Of a stretch of DNA of 64,000 nt, positions 1 to 12,948 are shown one piece after another. Source of the DNA: Lithodes maja (lineage: Eukaryota; Arthropoda; Malacostraca; Decapoda; Lithodidae); NCBI GenBank assembly GCA_037953745.1, contig JBAKBP010007399.1:1-64000 (forward strand). The letters run 5' to 3'. Within the stretch, counting starts at the first letter, position 1. Every line of letters starts with the position of its first letter. Under the pieces are notes generated by a model. It saw nothing but the letters and a program-made list of their open reading frames with translations, ran no database searches and was not told where the DNA came from. The position numbers and the translations under genes were made by a program.

Positions 1-60
1 CTCTGTTGGGGGTGGGGCGGAGGCTGTCACTATCGCCAGAATAAGATGCGGCTACACAAA

Positions 61-690
61 TTATAATGTAAAACTTGCAAAACAAACAAACCAAAACTTA
101 GACGAACAGAGTAAAAAGACATAACAACCAATCAAACTCGCTATGTGGAAACTGCTTAACCCTTCGTTCCCGGAAGGGCTCTTGAACGCCCATAAAAAAG
201 CATACCCGAGCTGCCCGGAAGGGCTCTTGAACGCCCAGTGGTTGAAAGCCTGTGAGCTTGGTGTGCGAGGCGTCGGTCCGACGCATGTAAACAACAGCCG
301 GCTGGACCGACGCCCCGCATCTCCGGCCACAAGAAGGAGTGCGTCGCTTGTTCGTGTGTGCCTGTATGTTGTTGTTAAGTATCGAAAAGTAGTGTAAAGT
401 GGCTGTTTTTGCCATAAAGTTATCTCCAATGAAATCATCATCACAACTGAACCAGTTGATTTAGAGAGCTCTACTTAATGCCATTCTACAGGTAAAAAAC
501 ACAGCTACGCTTGGGGATGCGCGTCAGAATAACAAGATACGGTAGCCTAGGCGTAGATGTTTTTCGGCCAAAATCCCCGGGTTTCGGGGAATATATATAT
601 ATATAATACATAGCCGGGGCTGGAGTGTTAAGCAAAATAATAATTTATAAATAAAAGAACACAATCCACCACGTGAGAACTGTTGCCACT
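61..690 (+). repeat. Dispersed repeat R1, copy 1, filled with a MITE
   Basis: The left arm (about 61-155) and right arm (about 632-690) match one continuous sequence at 2972-3200 and the arms of the copy at 57571-58300. A TTAA-flanked MITE sits between the arms. I find no coding sequence in the repeat itself. It is an unclassified dispersed repeat, defined only by the three copies here. Confidence 0.7.
160..627 (+). mobile_element. TTAA-flanked MITE, family 1 (copy a)
   Basis: A non-autonomous element bounded by TTAA at 156-159 and 628-631. It begins CCCTTCGTTCCCGG and ends CCGGGGCTGGAGTG. Near the left end a short GC-rich motif (CCCGGAAGGGCTC) occurs twice, a plausible transposase-binding array. 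The element is 468 bp, against exactly 480 bp for the copies at 42966, 44680 and 57678. It has no transposase. Its short ORFs on both strands recur only because the copies are alike. Confidence 0.85.
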
Positions 691-744
691 ACTTACCATG
701 AGAAAACTCCATCTCCCCTTGAAGGGAGAAGCACAATAACACAT

Positions 745-1130
745 ATGCTTCAGAAAGGTGGCCTGTCAAAGCAGATGATATCAAGAGAATGGAACACAAC
801 AAGATGAGAATGGTGAGATGGATATGTGGTGCCAAACTGCAAGATAGGATATCTAGTGAAGAGCTGAGAAGTTAGGTATCAAGAGTATCAGTGATGAGAT
901 GCGTACTAGCAGGATTGGATGGTTTGGACATGTGGAGAGGATGAATGAACCAGGCTGGGTGAAAAGATGCAAGTCCATGAATGTGGAGGGAGCTGCACCA
1001 AGGGGCAGACCAAGACCAAACAAGACATGAGATCGGACCTTGCGGTCTGATCTTGAATCGAAGAACCTGACAAGTGAGACAGCTCTGGACAGATTGGGGC
1101 AGAGAGAATCTTGTTACTTTCAATGCCTAC
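745..1130 (+). pseudogene. Decayed RTE-like LINE reverse-transcriptase C-terminus
   Basis: Conceptual translation, with at least one stop (near 872) and frame changes, gives the tail typical of RTE-like LINE ORFs: a MVRWICG segment, then IGWFGHVERMNE, then a Gly/Arg-Pro-rich PRGRPRP stretch. The same motif order ends the better preserved copy at 46912-50750. The polymerase core is missing, so this is a dead 5'-truncated insertion. The exact boundaries are uncertain. Confidence 0.6.
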
Positions 1131-1707
1131 AAGAGCCAATTTCTCCTTCCATTTACCTGTCTCGATCTTCCACAAGACTATCAATTACCGTAAAATTACC
1201 TAACTTCGGACATTTTGGAGGGTTTTCATTGAATAACTCTGTGTAGAATGGTACAAAATTATCCATGTTGGTGTCATTGTGTTGATAAGGCCAGTACCTA
1301 CTGAACCCATATTACTGTAAAGAATACAAATTTCAACATTAAACTTGTGTGTCATAGAAACAATTTTCTGGCATCCGAAGTTTGGAAAAATATTTCTAAC
1401 CTTGGACACTCCTTTGAACATGAGTAAAGCTAACAGCACTCTATCTCCGGACACCACTGTCCAAACTTCGGACACTTCGGAGGTATTAAAAAAAAAAATG
1501 ATATTTTTTTGGACATTCCTATGTAGTTATACATGGTTTTAGAAAAATATCCAATAATATTTTTGGGGGGGCTCATAAATTAGGTTCACAGTACTATACA
1601 GTATAGGCAATAGATTACATTGCAGTGAGGTATTCTGGTTATGAATGGAACAAAAGATAATTCACAAAGTTTTTAGAACAAAATGACAAAAATATATAAA
1701 TACAGTA
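1131..1707. other. No recognisable gene
   Basis: AT-rich sequence with short recurring CTTCGGACA phrases around 1205, 1462 and 1477, and a run of A at 1489-1497. I see no coding signal, no terminal repeats and no match to other parts of the window. Confidence 0.5.
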
Positions 1708-2846
1708 CAGTGGAGCCCCCATCCTCGCTACACCGGTCTTCGTTGATTCAATTCTCGCACCACACACCAAATATTCCCCATTTCAATTCTCGCGCCAAAA
1801 TCCAGCCGAAACCCGAAAAAATAGCAAAAATAACGAAAAACTCGACATAAAACTAGAAAACAAACAAAAACAATAATTTTGTTTTAACATAACGAAAGAA
1901 TCTGCCAGTAGCTTGCCGTTTAGAGACGAAATCCGAGTGAATCCGAGATCCGATCGTCAAATGCGCAAGATGCCGCCATCTTTGTATGACGTCATCACTA
2001 AGCAGACGCTTGCAGTTTAGCTAGTATCTGTGTTGACAAAACAACCGTTTGCAAGCCTTTTTGTGTCTGAACCCCTTATCTCTCGCATTTATTATAACCT
2101 CTAGTACATCTAGTGATAGGGATGGCTGGCCTGGTGGTAGCAATGAAGGAATTTCATGCTCAAAACACAGCAAAGACCAGTCCATGTCGGACGAAAGCGA
2201 TTGAATTGCCTAGCCTAGACGATGTTAGCCTAGGCTAGGCTAAGTATGACAATGATTTATAATAAAATCTGTGTGGTAAGTAATCTTCTCATAATACGTA
2301 TTTATACGTCTTTTCCTCATAATATGTATTTATTGGATGTATTTGGGGCGAAATGGGTACTTGAGGGGTGGCTGGACGAATTTAGAACCTAGGCCTAGGC
2401 TAGGCCTAAAAAATTTGCATGATAGAAACAATGCCCCAATCTACAGTATTTATGGTTAGGACTGTCATTTAGCCATGTCTACATTATTATTTACAATGCA
2501 TAAGATTTAGGCCTAGGCTACTTGATGTAGCCTAGACAAAAAACATGTTTTCATAGCCTAACACTGGGAAAAAGTGCGGTAATTGTTTAGATATTGGGCC
2601 TTTTTTTTTCTAGTTATTAAAAACTTATTCTATGGTGTATTATATGATACAGTATAATGCATAACATTTAATTTGTGTACAATAAAACATGTTTTCATAG
2701 GCAAAAAATAGAAAAAGACGCAAATTTTGGCATGAGCACGGAACCGATTGAATTTTCCCCATAAGAACAGTGCCCCGATCTTGGATGTTTCAATCCTAGC
2801 TCTATTTCTGCGGAACCGATTAGCAGCTAGGATGGGGGCTCCACTG
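1708..2846 (+). mobile_element. TA-flanked pogo/mariner-like non-autonomous element
   Basis: Terminal inverted repeats begin CAGTGGAGCCCCCATCCT at both ends, and the TA dinucleotides at 1706-1707 and 2847-2848 fit a TA target duplication. The length is about 1.14 kb. I find no transposase reading frame. CAGT-type ends plus TA point to Tc1/mariner/pogo, which is family knowledge. The interior holds many TAGGCCTAGGC-type palindromic words (about 2200-2540). Confidence 0.75.
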
Positions 2847-2971
2847 TACAGTATATTATATATATCCCAAACTATAAGAACTGGGCTCCTACTCCCAACA
2901 CATAACTTCACTTAATTAGCAACATGCTACCTCAATAACCTCACTTATGCTTACTGTATTGATACAGTAAT

Positions 2972-3200
2972 TATAATGTAAAACTTGCAAAATAAACAAA
3001 CCAAAACTGGGATGACACAAACGCAAAGGAACTAATCAAAATTGCTATGTGGAAATAACGCTTAATAAAATAAAAATTTTGAAATAGAACACAATCCACA
3101 CATAGGGTGCACATAACTACATGATCAAGTTAATCTAACTAACAAGCAAACTAATCACACATATAACAATGCATTATTCGTCATGTTCAAGGAATTACAC
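2972..3200 (+). repeat. Dispersed repeat R1, copy 2 (empty site)
   Basis: Matches the flanks of the MITE-bearing copies at 61-690 and 57571-58300, but reads straight through one TTAA where the others carry the MITE. It therefore represents the pre-insertion state. Confidence 0.7.
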
Positions 3201-3289
3201 ATCCTATTGGTCCTACTGATACCCACACAGTCAATAACTCGCACACAGATCAACACATACACAGGCATATGTTGTGGAGGAACACGCAT

Positions 3290-3488
3290 ACTAAAGCCGG
3301 AGTCACACAAGCCTTTTTACGAGCAATTTTTACGGGCAATTATGGTCAGGAAGCTTAAAATTACACTTTAGCAGGATTCAGCCACCTAACATAATCTACC
3401 TTCAGTCTAATTACCGATACCAGCGCGAGAATGTCCCGAAATAATATGAGAAAAAACTTGCTCATGGAAAATTGATGGAAACAGCGGC
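3290..3488 (+). repeat. Dispersed repeat R2, copy 1
   Basis: Shares words such as GGCAATTATGGTC and a CTTG(C/G)TCAT(G/T)GAAAATT segment, in the same order, with 27868-28120 and 28121-28355. It directly abuts the left TTAA of the large DNA transposon, while the other two copies abut its right TTAA. The transposon therefore probably inserted into a small R2 cluster. Confidence 0.55.
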
Positions 3489-3492
3489 TTAA

Positions 3493-3687
3493 CCCTTGGA
3501 ATCCGGGAGGCCTCATATGAGGCAAAATGCGCGGCTAAAAAGTCGCCGATATAACATCAGACTCGGCAACCACGCAACGTAGCGATGTCATCTCAACGGC
3601 AGTCTACAGACATGAAAACGTTCTACAATTTGCAAAAAAATTGACTTAGTCCATGAGCCAGGCCAGATATCGGTACCACCTGGGGTG
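3493..3687 (+). repeat. Left terminal inverted repeat region (outer part)
   Basis: The outer 28 bp or so nearly mirror 27836-27863. The block at about 3645-3687 mirrors about 27720-27780. The remainder of this end lies at 22224-22320, on the far side of the inserted LTR element. Confidence 0.8.
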
Positions 3688-5512
3688 TGTGACGCACCCA
3701 GTGCGTGGCAACGCAACCTGATTGTACTCCTTGGTACTCCACTGTACCGCCTCTGTGCGGTACCTCTGTACCGCTGTACCGTGCTGGCTGCCTATATTGA
3801 GTGTGACAACGTATAACTATGTTCTTTGTATCTCTGCAAAGGTCTCGTCATGTGCTAACCAGTGGTGGGTTTTGTTTTAAGCCATGTCGAGACCTTCCAT
3901 TTAATATGTAGTATCAATAGAGAAGTTGATAGATAAGACAATGGGAGTTCAGAGAGAGAGAGTGAGTTGGGCTTCAGAGCGAGAGGGTAGCAATGCGCCA
4001 CGCTGCCGGGGGGGTGGTTGCCAGACGTATGGACCGGTTGGCAGCCTTGCGCTTATAGCTAGGCGCGGCAGGGTTGGTAGTCCATTGCCGCCTGCCTATG
4101 CTGCCTGGGCTGCCCATGTTGTCGTACTGCACATTGCCTGGAGGCTCGCTGTGTGTTCCATGATCAGGTTGCCTAGAACCTTTGAGATTCTAACATCCCT
4201 TGCCCTCTCTCCCAGCTTCTCACGGTTGCACTCTTTCTCTCTGACGACATTACTCTCATTTCATTCTTCTCTCTATTTAAATGCATAACCTTCCCTTGAG
4301 GTCCTAAAGGAGTTTCAGCACTCACCTCTCGTATTACTCTTAGGACAAGCATATATTTACATGTATTAGATTTAAGGGGTTAATGTGAACAGCGATCTTC
4401 TTGATGAGGATAGTTGGTGAACGTTCTACATGTTCACGAGTTATATGCCCAGCTCATCATCCAATTTGTGACTAGACTAGTGCCATGTGTAAGAGCCCGA
4501 CCATGCCCAGGAGTTGTCTGTAGAGGGGCGAGGACTTAGCCTTGATTTGCCTACCGAGCCAGGAGCGAGTGTAGTACCAGAGACTACAGCTCGCTCGTAG
4601 TGCCGGTATAGTAGAGTAACGTAATTTATCTGTCCTTGTGTTCTCTGCAGTCTTTTCCTGGGTTCTCGCTTTCGGTGCTGGGACTCGTTGTTCCTGTGAC
4701 TTGGCCTGCTAGCTAGAACACATGGGGATGATGAGTGGGTTATATCTTTATTTTTACTATGCATTGCAGCTCTCTTTAAGTTTATGTATGTACTGTAACA
4801 CTTTACAATACACATTACTCACACACAAGACAACACTATTAATACTTTCATGTATCAATTAACTGCACTGTCGTTTTGCTGCTGTGTCCGGAGTTCTGTT
4901 GCGTAGGGCGCATACGGACTCAGAGGGGAGACAGAGTGAGAGAAGCGAAGTAGCCTATGCGGTAGTAGGCTACCGGCGCAGTACTGTTGCCTGCAACCTT
5001 TTAGTTATTCCAAGTATAGATTCATTCTTATAATAAGTGACTACTATTTATGTTCCTTCCATGTGTATTATTAGGTATCTACTGGATCATGAACATCTTG
5101 TATGCTACATGCTAGTGCATGTTAGTAGGGGACAGTTATTCTAGTGCACGCGCTTTCAAGTAGGCGTGTACATTTGTCATTTAGCATTTCACTGTCATAC
5201 CTTTAGCCTGCTTCTATTCTACATTATTAGAGGCTTAATATTAACGTAGTTTCTTGAGTATTGCATTTCTGTAGTAATAACGTAACCTATAAATGTCTGA
5301 GGGAGTTTAGCCTCATAGCCTACCCCTGTTGTACACTTTCGCCGAGTTAAGGTACCTCGTTACCATAGACGATAACTCTGTAGGGCGTTGGTGCTTTTGT
5401 TGTCTGGAGCATATAGTATTTGGGACTGGAATCGAGCGTGTCGTTGTCACATAAGCCATTTCTGTCCTACGATCAAGAATCCCGAATATGTATTGCCGAT
5501 CCAGCCGTAACA
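3688..5512 (+). repeat. 5' LTR of copy A
   Basis: 1,825 bp, starting TGTGACGCACCC and ending CCGTAACA. Nearly identical to 20404-22223, apart from a 5-bp indel near 4791 and a few substitutions. ORFs of about 120 codons inside it are not supported as genes. A TATTTAAATG word near 4273 could be a TATA-type element, which is weak evidence. Confidence 0.9.
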
Positions 5513-5515
5513 AAA

Positions 5516-5533
5516 TGGCGACCTTGCACAAGA
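5516..5533 (+). promoter_or_regulatory. Primer-binding site of copy A
   Basis: TGGCGACCTTGCAC lies three bases after the 5' LTR, and the leading TGG pairs with a tRNA CCA end. Copy B has the same site just inside its 5' LTR, at 18278-18295 on the minus strand. I cannot name the primer tRNA. Confidence 0.6.
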
Positions 5534-5755
5534 TTCAGTAGTATCCTATCACATGTTTTTTGGAGAACTATTCTATGCTACCTAGTGGAGCTGGCTAGAA
5601 TTTTCTTGCATATTGGAGGAATTTTTATTGTGTCATTATTGTATTGGTGGACTTGCAGATTGTTTCGTTAGGGGTGTCTAGAGTAGAGTCATTCAAGCAT
5701 CTTTAACATTTTGTGAGTCGAGACTGCAATTAGTAATAAGCACTTCTTTTTTTTT

Positions 5756-8700
5756 ATGAACAGCAATTGTATAACCAGCACTATGTCTAATGACTCATCA
5801 TTTACGGGGGAGGATAACACGGTACAGCCTAGTGACCAGCAAGTACAACAGATATTTAGGGAGGGGAGTGTTATAAGTGGAGAGAGGGATGCCCGGGCAT
5901 TTTTGCAGACACCTTTGACCGAACAGCGCCTGCAGGCTATTGATTGTTACGGTCTTCGCTGTTTAGCCACGGTTTTGGGGCGGGACTGTCCTGACAGTTG
6001 GCCCAAGAAGAATTTGGTGGCATGTTTGTTGGGTGATGGCGATGGGGCGGTGGGTGGAGTGGGGTCTTGGGGGGTTCCCTCCAAGCCTCCATTCCACTCT
6101 ACCCCTGAGCTGGGCCCTCAGCCAGCGATTCTTAGCACGATGCAGCAGGAGGGTTCTCAATGGCAAGCTGGCTTACCCGTAAACACGTCTCGGTGTGGAT
6201 CCCCCATTTTGTGCTCTCCCCCCCCAGGCCTGTCTCCTGAGATGTTATTTCAGCTAGAACTAGCTAAGCTTAAGTTGCAAGAGAGTCAACAGGCTAGTAT
6301 AGAACGGATTAAGCTGCAGGAGACTCAGATACAACAGGCTAGTATAGAACGCATAGAGGTTGCTAGAATCCAAGCCAATCAGGATGCAACCAGGTACCAG
6401 GCTGAAATGGATGTCGAGAAGTCTAGAGTAGAGACCACGGGGCGTCATCTCGGTGGTGGGCACCGGGTTACAGACTCACTTTCGCATTTAATTAAGTTAG
6501 TACCCGCATTTGATGAGACAGCAGTGACTGAGTTTTTTGCTCGTTTCGAAAAGAAGTGTCGTGAGTATGACTGGCCGGAGGTTAAATGGGCAGCATTAGT
6601 TTCATCACGTCTAGTGGGTAAGGGGTTGAAAGCCTACGATGCACTGTCACTGGACGAGAGTGTCGTGTATGGACTGGTGAAGGAGGCTGTGCTCCGGGCC
6701 TACGAACTGCAACCTGAAACTTATAGATTGAAGTTCCGTGGCGTGAATAAGAAGAGCGACGTCAGTTTTATGGAGCACGCACGGGACTTAACAGATGCAT
6801 GTAATAACTGGTTTCGGTCCGAGCACGCAGAGTCGGCTGAGGAAATTAAGCAACTTTTCTATCTGGAACAGTTTTACAAATGTACTGGAACCGATCTAAC
6901 GCTGAACATTAAGGAAAAATGTCCCAAGACAGTAGAGGAGGCTGCCAAGATGGCAGACTTCAGATTATCATTGATTCGTGGTTGCGGTGCCGCTCAGAGG
7001 GCTGAGTCAGGGCAGAAGGGGCGCTATACCCCACCCACCAGAGTTTTCGATAATAACAAATCCTATGACACACATAACCACACTAAATGCATTGCACCTA
7101 ATAACACCTACAAACACAAGCCTCTCCCGTTTACTAAAGGTCAGGCCCCTTCTTCGCCCGCACAAGGGAAGAAGCCCATTGGGGATGTGAAATGTTACAA
7201 ATGTCAGAAGCTAGGCCATTATTCACGTGAGTGCCCTAGTAACACTCCCGCTAAGCCGGTGTCATTGGTTCACAGTATCGGTGTGTCTCTGAAGGCTGCA
7301 GCAACTGCCCGGGGTAGGTTGTCAGCAGCTGAGGCACACGCGGTAAAGAAGCGTACGGAAGGCTCGACACCTGTCCGGGACACTTTCTGTAGCCATCGGG
7401 GACACAGGTTTGTGAGCTGGGGGAGTGAACTACGGAGGGTTGACTTGCTGAGGGATACGGGGGCTTCGCAAACTTTGTTGAGGAACTTCACAGGGAAACC
7501 GATAAATGCGGCCAGAGTTGTTGTGGTGCAGGGTATAAATGCTACGAGGTCATACCCACTTGTGAGGTTGGAGTTGAGAGTGGGAGAGGTGTGCAGGGAG
7601 CTGGATGTAGGGATCGTTGAGTGTTTGCCAGTTGAGGGCGTCGACCTTCTTCTCGGCAACGACTTTGCGGTGCCCACTTCCGGGACTCCACCCTTAGTCG
7701 TTGCCGAGAGGGCGGCCGACGTGGATGGTGAGAATCGGGAATGGGTTGGGAGGTGCCAACAGGATGAGATGGCCTGTGTGGTAACCCGATCTCGCTCTGC
7801 GGCTCCTGCACAGCCTAGCACTCAACCTCGGGGACAGTGGAGGAAGGATCAGGAGAAGGTTGCTAAGGGCAGGAAAAGGGACATTGATTCTGCTGCACTT
7901 CTCGGTGATTCGGTACTTGGACCTATAATAAACACGGGAGTTGACTCTGGCCCAGATATGGTGTGTAACAAGGCAGAGTTGGGTAAGACTTCGCGTGAGG
8001 CAAGAGCTGTAGCGAGAGCCACTAAGGCAGTAGAGCCTACTAGCCGGGGTAATGTCTTATTACAAAACCATCTTGATGCATTGACGCCCAGGGACATTAG
8101 TGAGCAGCAGCTGCAAGACGCTAGCCTAGCTCGTTATAGCAATGGTGCCATAGAGTTGGAGGAAGATGGGGATGCGAAGCCGGGAGATTTCTTTAGGCTC
8201 AACAGGATATTGTACCGCAGATTTCTAGACCCCAAATCGAAGTGGGAGGGCGGTGCGAGGGTAGTAGACCAGGTGGTTGTTCCAAATAAGTATAGAGAGT
8301 CCTTATTGTGTCTGGCGCATGATGTGCCGGTGGCGGGTCATTTGGGGGTAACAAAAACATTGGCGGCATTGGGCAGGTTTTTCTGGTGGCCTGGGGTCAA
8401 GGCTGATGTCTGTGCATGGGTGGCTGGGTGTGCGACCTGCCAGACAACGGGGAAGCCTAACCAGACAATCCCGAAGGCACCTTTGTTTCCCATACCTGTC
8501 ACCGGGCCTCCGTTCAGCAAAGTTGTAGTAGATTTGGTTGGCCCTTTCCCGCCTACTAGTAGTGGCAATAAATTCCTGTTGACAATCATGGATGTGGCTA
8601 CGAGATACCCGGACGCATACCCCATGAGAAACGGCTCGGCAAAGGCAGTTGTTAAAAACTTATTATTGTTCTGTTCCCGTTATGGATTTCCACGTGAGGT

Positions 8701-10871
8701 GCAGTCAGACCAGGGGAGCAATTTTACATCCAAATTGTTCAAGCAAACCCTTCAGTTGCACGGTATATGTTCTGTAGTGTCGTCAGCCTACCATCCCGAG
8801 AGTCAGGGAGTCTTGGAGCGGTGGCACTCGACCCTGAAGAGTATGCTACGCTGTTACTGTGCAGAACATGACACTGATTGGGATTTGGGTCTGCCGTATG
8901 TTCTGTTCGCTGCACGTGAAGTCCCAGGAGAGAGCCTGGGGTTCAGTCCAAATCAACTAGTCTTTGGCCATAATGTGAGAGGACCTTTAAGTATGGTGAA
9001 AGAGATCTGGGAGGGCGAAGAGAAGCCGGGGTCTGTACTTAAATATATCCTTGAGAGCCGGGAGAGACTTATAGGTTGCATGGCAGCGGCAGGTAATAAC
9101 TTGGTTAATGCACAGGCGGTCATGAAGCACCAGTATGACGCCAAGGTGAAGCTTCGGGAGTTTTCGGTGGGTCAGGAGGTAATGTTGCTTTTACCTTTGC
9201 CTGGACACCCCCTTTCTGCCAAGTTTATTGGGCCGTATGTGGTGGCTAAGAAACTGTCCGACCTTGATTATCTCGTTGCAACACCTGACCGTAGAAAAAA
9301 ACATCAGTTATGTCATGTTAACCTCATGAAAGAGTATGTGAGACGCCCCTCAGAGCCTCTCACTGTCCCTGTGCTGGCCTGCAGCGGCCAGGGTGGAGAA
9401 GGAGGTGGGGACAGTCATGCTGCTGAGGAGGATAGCTGGGACTGTGTCATTTCCGCGGAACAGTGGGCGGGGAATACTGAACAAGAGGCTAGGCAAGCTG
9501 TAAGTCACCTGCCTGAGCACCAGGGTGCTGCTGTCCTAGGCCTGTTCAGGTCATACCCCTCTGTTTTCGCCGAACACCCAGGTCTCACTACTCAGGTAAC
9601 GCACGACGTGGACGTCGGTGATAATGTGCCCTTCAAGTCAGTGCCCTACCGTGTGCCCCCGGTAAAGTTGCCAGCTTTACGGGAGGAGTTAAAGTACATG
9701 GTTGAGAGAGGGATGATCACTGAAGGTTATGTGAAGTGGACATCACCCGTCACGTTGCAGCCAAAACCTGACGGCAAGGTGCGGTTCTGCATAGATTTTC
9801 GTAGGCTAAATGGCTTGACCACTACCAACCCTTACCCTTTGCCTCGAGTTGACGACAGCGTGGACAAGATAGGGAATGCAAAGTACCTTACTAAAATTGA
9901 TCTTGTAAAAGGCTACTGGCAAGTACCCCTGTCGGACCGAGCTAAGCAAGTTTGTGGTTTTGTGGTAGATGGCAAGACCTACCAATGTAACGTAATGCCT
10001 TATGGGCTTAAGAACGCACCTGCCACGTTTCAGAACCTGATGAACGATATTTGTGACGAAATCCCTAACTGCACGGTCTACCTTGATGACGTGATAGTGT
10101 ATGATGACAATTTTGAAAATCACCTAAGGCACTTAGAGACCCTGTTTGGGAAGTTGCACGATGCTGGGCTGGTGGTGAACCTGAGGAAGTGCGAGTTTGT
10201 AAAGGCTACTGTGCAGTATCTTGGCTTCGTGGTCGGGTTAGGCCGGGTGTGCCCCCCCCTGAGCAAGATACAGGCTATCAATATGTTTCCCAGGCCCACC
10301 ACTAAGCGCCAGGTCATGCGGTTCCTAGGTATGATAGGCTATTATAGGCGCTTCATCCGGGGATACTCTACTGTCTTAGCACCGTTAACTGATCTACTGT
10401 CGAAGTCAGTGAAGTTCTGTTGGGCTGCGGAGTGTCAGAGGGCTTTCGACCTAGTCAAGCACCTGCTGTGTACACATCCGATTTTGAGAGCCCCAGACTT
10501 TTCCAGGAGTTTTCAGCTGGCGACTGATGCCAGCGGTGTGGGTGCCGGGGCAGTGTTACTGCAGACTGATTCCGAGGGCTTGGAACACCCAGTGAGCTTC
10601 TTTTCTCGCAAGTTTAATTCGGCACAAAGGAATTACTCGACTATAGAGAAGGAGCTTCTTGCTATCGTTTTGTCGCTCAAACATTTCGAAGTTTATGTTC
10701 CAGCCTACGGCCCGGTAGTGACGATTTATACGGACCATCATCCCTTGAAATTCCTAAATCAGTTTCACAATCGGAATATGCGGTTGACCAGGTGGTCCCT
10801 AATGCTCCAAGAGTATAATCTCAACATTCAGCATATTGCCGGGAGTGAGAACGTGATAGCAGATTGTCTAT
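5756..10871 (+). CDS. gag-pol polyprotein of gmr1-like copy A, truncated in RNase H by copy B
   Basis: One frame runs from the ATG at 5756 through gag, protease, integrase, reverse transcriptase and RNase H. Visible are: a CCHC knuckle CYKCQKLGHYSREC (residues 480-493); protease DTGAS (567-571); an integrase HHCC finger (H855, H862, C892, C895); the DDE triad D926, D985, E1021 (35 residues between the last two); a GPY/F-type region near FIGPYVV; reverse-transcriptase YLDD (1442-1445); and RNase H TDAS (D1591). Gag-pol makes the particle and copies and inserts the element. The native frame ends at 10871, where copy B entered. Translation would continue to a stop at 11071 through antisense LTR sequence, adding about 66 foreign residues and removing the last few native residues. 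No other disruption is visible. Confidence 0.92.
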
Positions 10872-12668
10872 TGTTACGGCTGGATCGGCAATACATATTC
10901 GGGATTCTTGATCGTAGGACAGAAATGGCTTATGTGACAACGACACGCTCGATTCCAGTCCCAAATACTATATGCTCCAGACAACAAAAGCACCAACGCC
11001 CTACAGAGTTATCGTCTATGGTAACGAGGTACCTTAACTCGGCGAAAGTGTACAACAGGGGTAGGCTATGAGGCTAAACTCCCTCAGACATTTATAGGTT
11101 ACGTTATTACTAAAGAAATGCAATACTCAAGAAACTACGTTAATATTAAGCCTCTAATAATGTAGAATAGAAGCAGGCTAAAGGTATGACAGTGAAATGC
11201 TAAATGACAAATGTACACGCCTACTTGAAAGCGCGTGCACTAGAATAACTGTCCCCTACTAACATGCACTAGCATGTAGCATACAAGATGTTCATGACCC
11301 AGTAGATACCTAATAATACACATGGAAGGAACATAAATAGTAGTCACTTATTATAAGAATGAATCTATACTTGGAATAACTAAAAGGTTGCAGGCAACAG
11401 TACTGCGCCGGTAGCCTACTACCGCATAGGCTACTTCGCTTCTCTCACTCTGTCTCCCCTCTGAGTCCGTATGCGCCCTACGCAACAGAACTCCGGACAC
11501 AGCAGCAAAACGACAGTGCAGTTAATTGATACATGAAAGTATTAATAGTGTTGTCTTGTGTGTGAGTAATGTGTATTGTAAAGTGTTACATACATAAACT
11601 TAAAGAGAGCTGCAATGCATAGTAAAATAAAGATATAACCCACTCATCATCCCCATGTGTTCTAGCTAGCAGGCCAAGTCACAGGAACAACGAGTCCCAG
11701 CACCGAAAGCGAGAACCCAGGAAAAGACTGCAGAGAACACAAGGACAGATAAATTACGTTACTCTACTATACCGGCACTACGAGCGAGCTGTAGTCTCTG
11801 GTACTGCACTCGCTCCTGGCTCGGTAGGCAAATCAAGGCTAAGTCCTCGCCCCTCTACAGACAACTCCTGGGCATGGTCGGGCTCTTACACATGGCACTA
11901 GTCTAGTCACAAATTGGATGATGAGCTGGGCATATAACTCGTGAACATGTAGAACGTTCACCAACTATCCTCATCAAGAAGATCGCTGTTCACATTAACC
12001 CCTTAAATCTAATACATGTAAATATATGCTTGTCCTAAGAGTAATACGAGAGGTGAGTGCTGAAACTCCTTTAGGACCTCAAGGGAAGGGTATGCATTTA
12101 AATAGAGAGAAGAATGAAATGAGAGTAATGTCGTCAGAGAGAAAGAGTGCAACCGTGAGAAATTGGGAGAGAGGGCAAGGGATGTTAGAATCTCAAAGGT
12201 TCTAGGCAACCTGATCATGGAACACACAGCGAGCCTCCATGCAATGTGCAGTACGACAACATGGGCAGCCCAGGCAGCATATGCAGGCGGCAATGTACTA
12301 CCAACCCTGTCGCACCTAGCTATAAGCGCAGGGCTGCCAACCGGTCCATACGTCTGGCAACCATTGCTACCCTCTCGCTCTGAAGTCTAACTCACTCTCT
12401 CTCTCTGAATTCCTATTGTCTTATCTATCAACTTCTCTATTGATACTACATATTAAATGGAAGGTCTCGACATGGCTTAAAACAAAACCCACCACTGGTT
12501 AGCAAATGACGAGACCTTTGCAGAGATACAAAGAACATAGTTATACGTTGTCACACTCAATATAAGCAGCCAGCACGGCACAGCGGCACACGGCACCGCA
12601 CCGCGGCGGCACAGTGGAGTACCAAGGAGTACAATCAGGTTGCGTTGCTACGCACTGGGTGCGTCACA
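10872..12668 (-). repeat. 3' LTR of copy B
   Basis: 1,797 bp, the reverse complement of the LTR type at 3688. Starts TGTTACGG and ends GCGTCACA on the plus strand. Next to it at 12669-12680 is the complementary polypurine tract, a run of C on the plus strand. Confidence 0.9.
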
Positions 12669-12948
12669 GCCCCCCCAAGATTTTAGATAATCGACCTTAG
12701 AAGCATTATCAAAATCTGACAGGCAACCAACCGACCTGCTACCCTTAGCTGCCACTAATTGCAAAAGGTGCACAACAACTGAAGTGTGAATTATACATAA
12801 AACACAATATCGCATGCATCATGCTACAACAATAAAGACTTACAAAACTAAAAAAAAAATTCTCGTTTATTTTATTGTTTTATAATCTTTTTGGACGGCG
12901 TTATGATAGCCTAATTTTACTCCTGCTCAACCCACACACCGTGCACGA

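Noticed and set aside
61..444. Overlapping ORFs on both strands of the family-1 MITEs (also at 42921-43257, 44344-44964, 57657-57969)
   Set aside because: They recur only because the MITE copies are near-identical. They run on both strands and have no domain-like features.
3926..4288. 120-codon ORF inside the LTR (also 20642-21004, and reverse versions)
   Set aside because: Lies within LTR sequence, differs between strands and copies, and resembles no known accessory protein.
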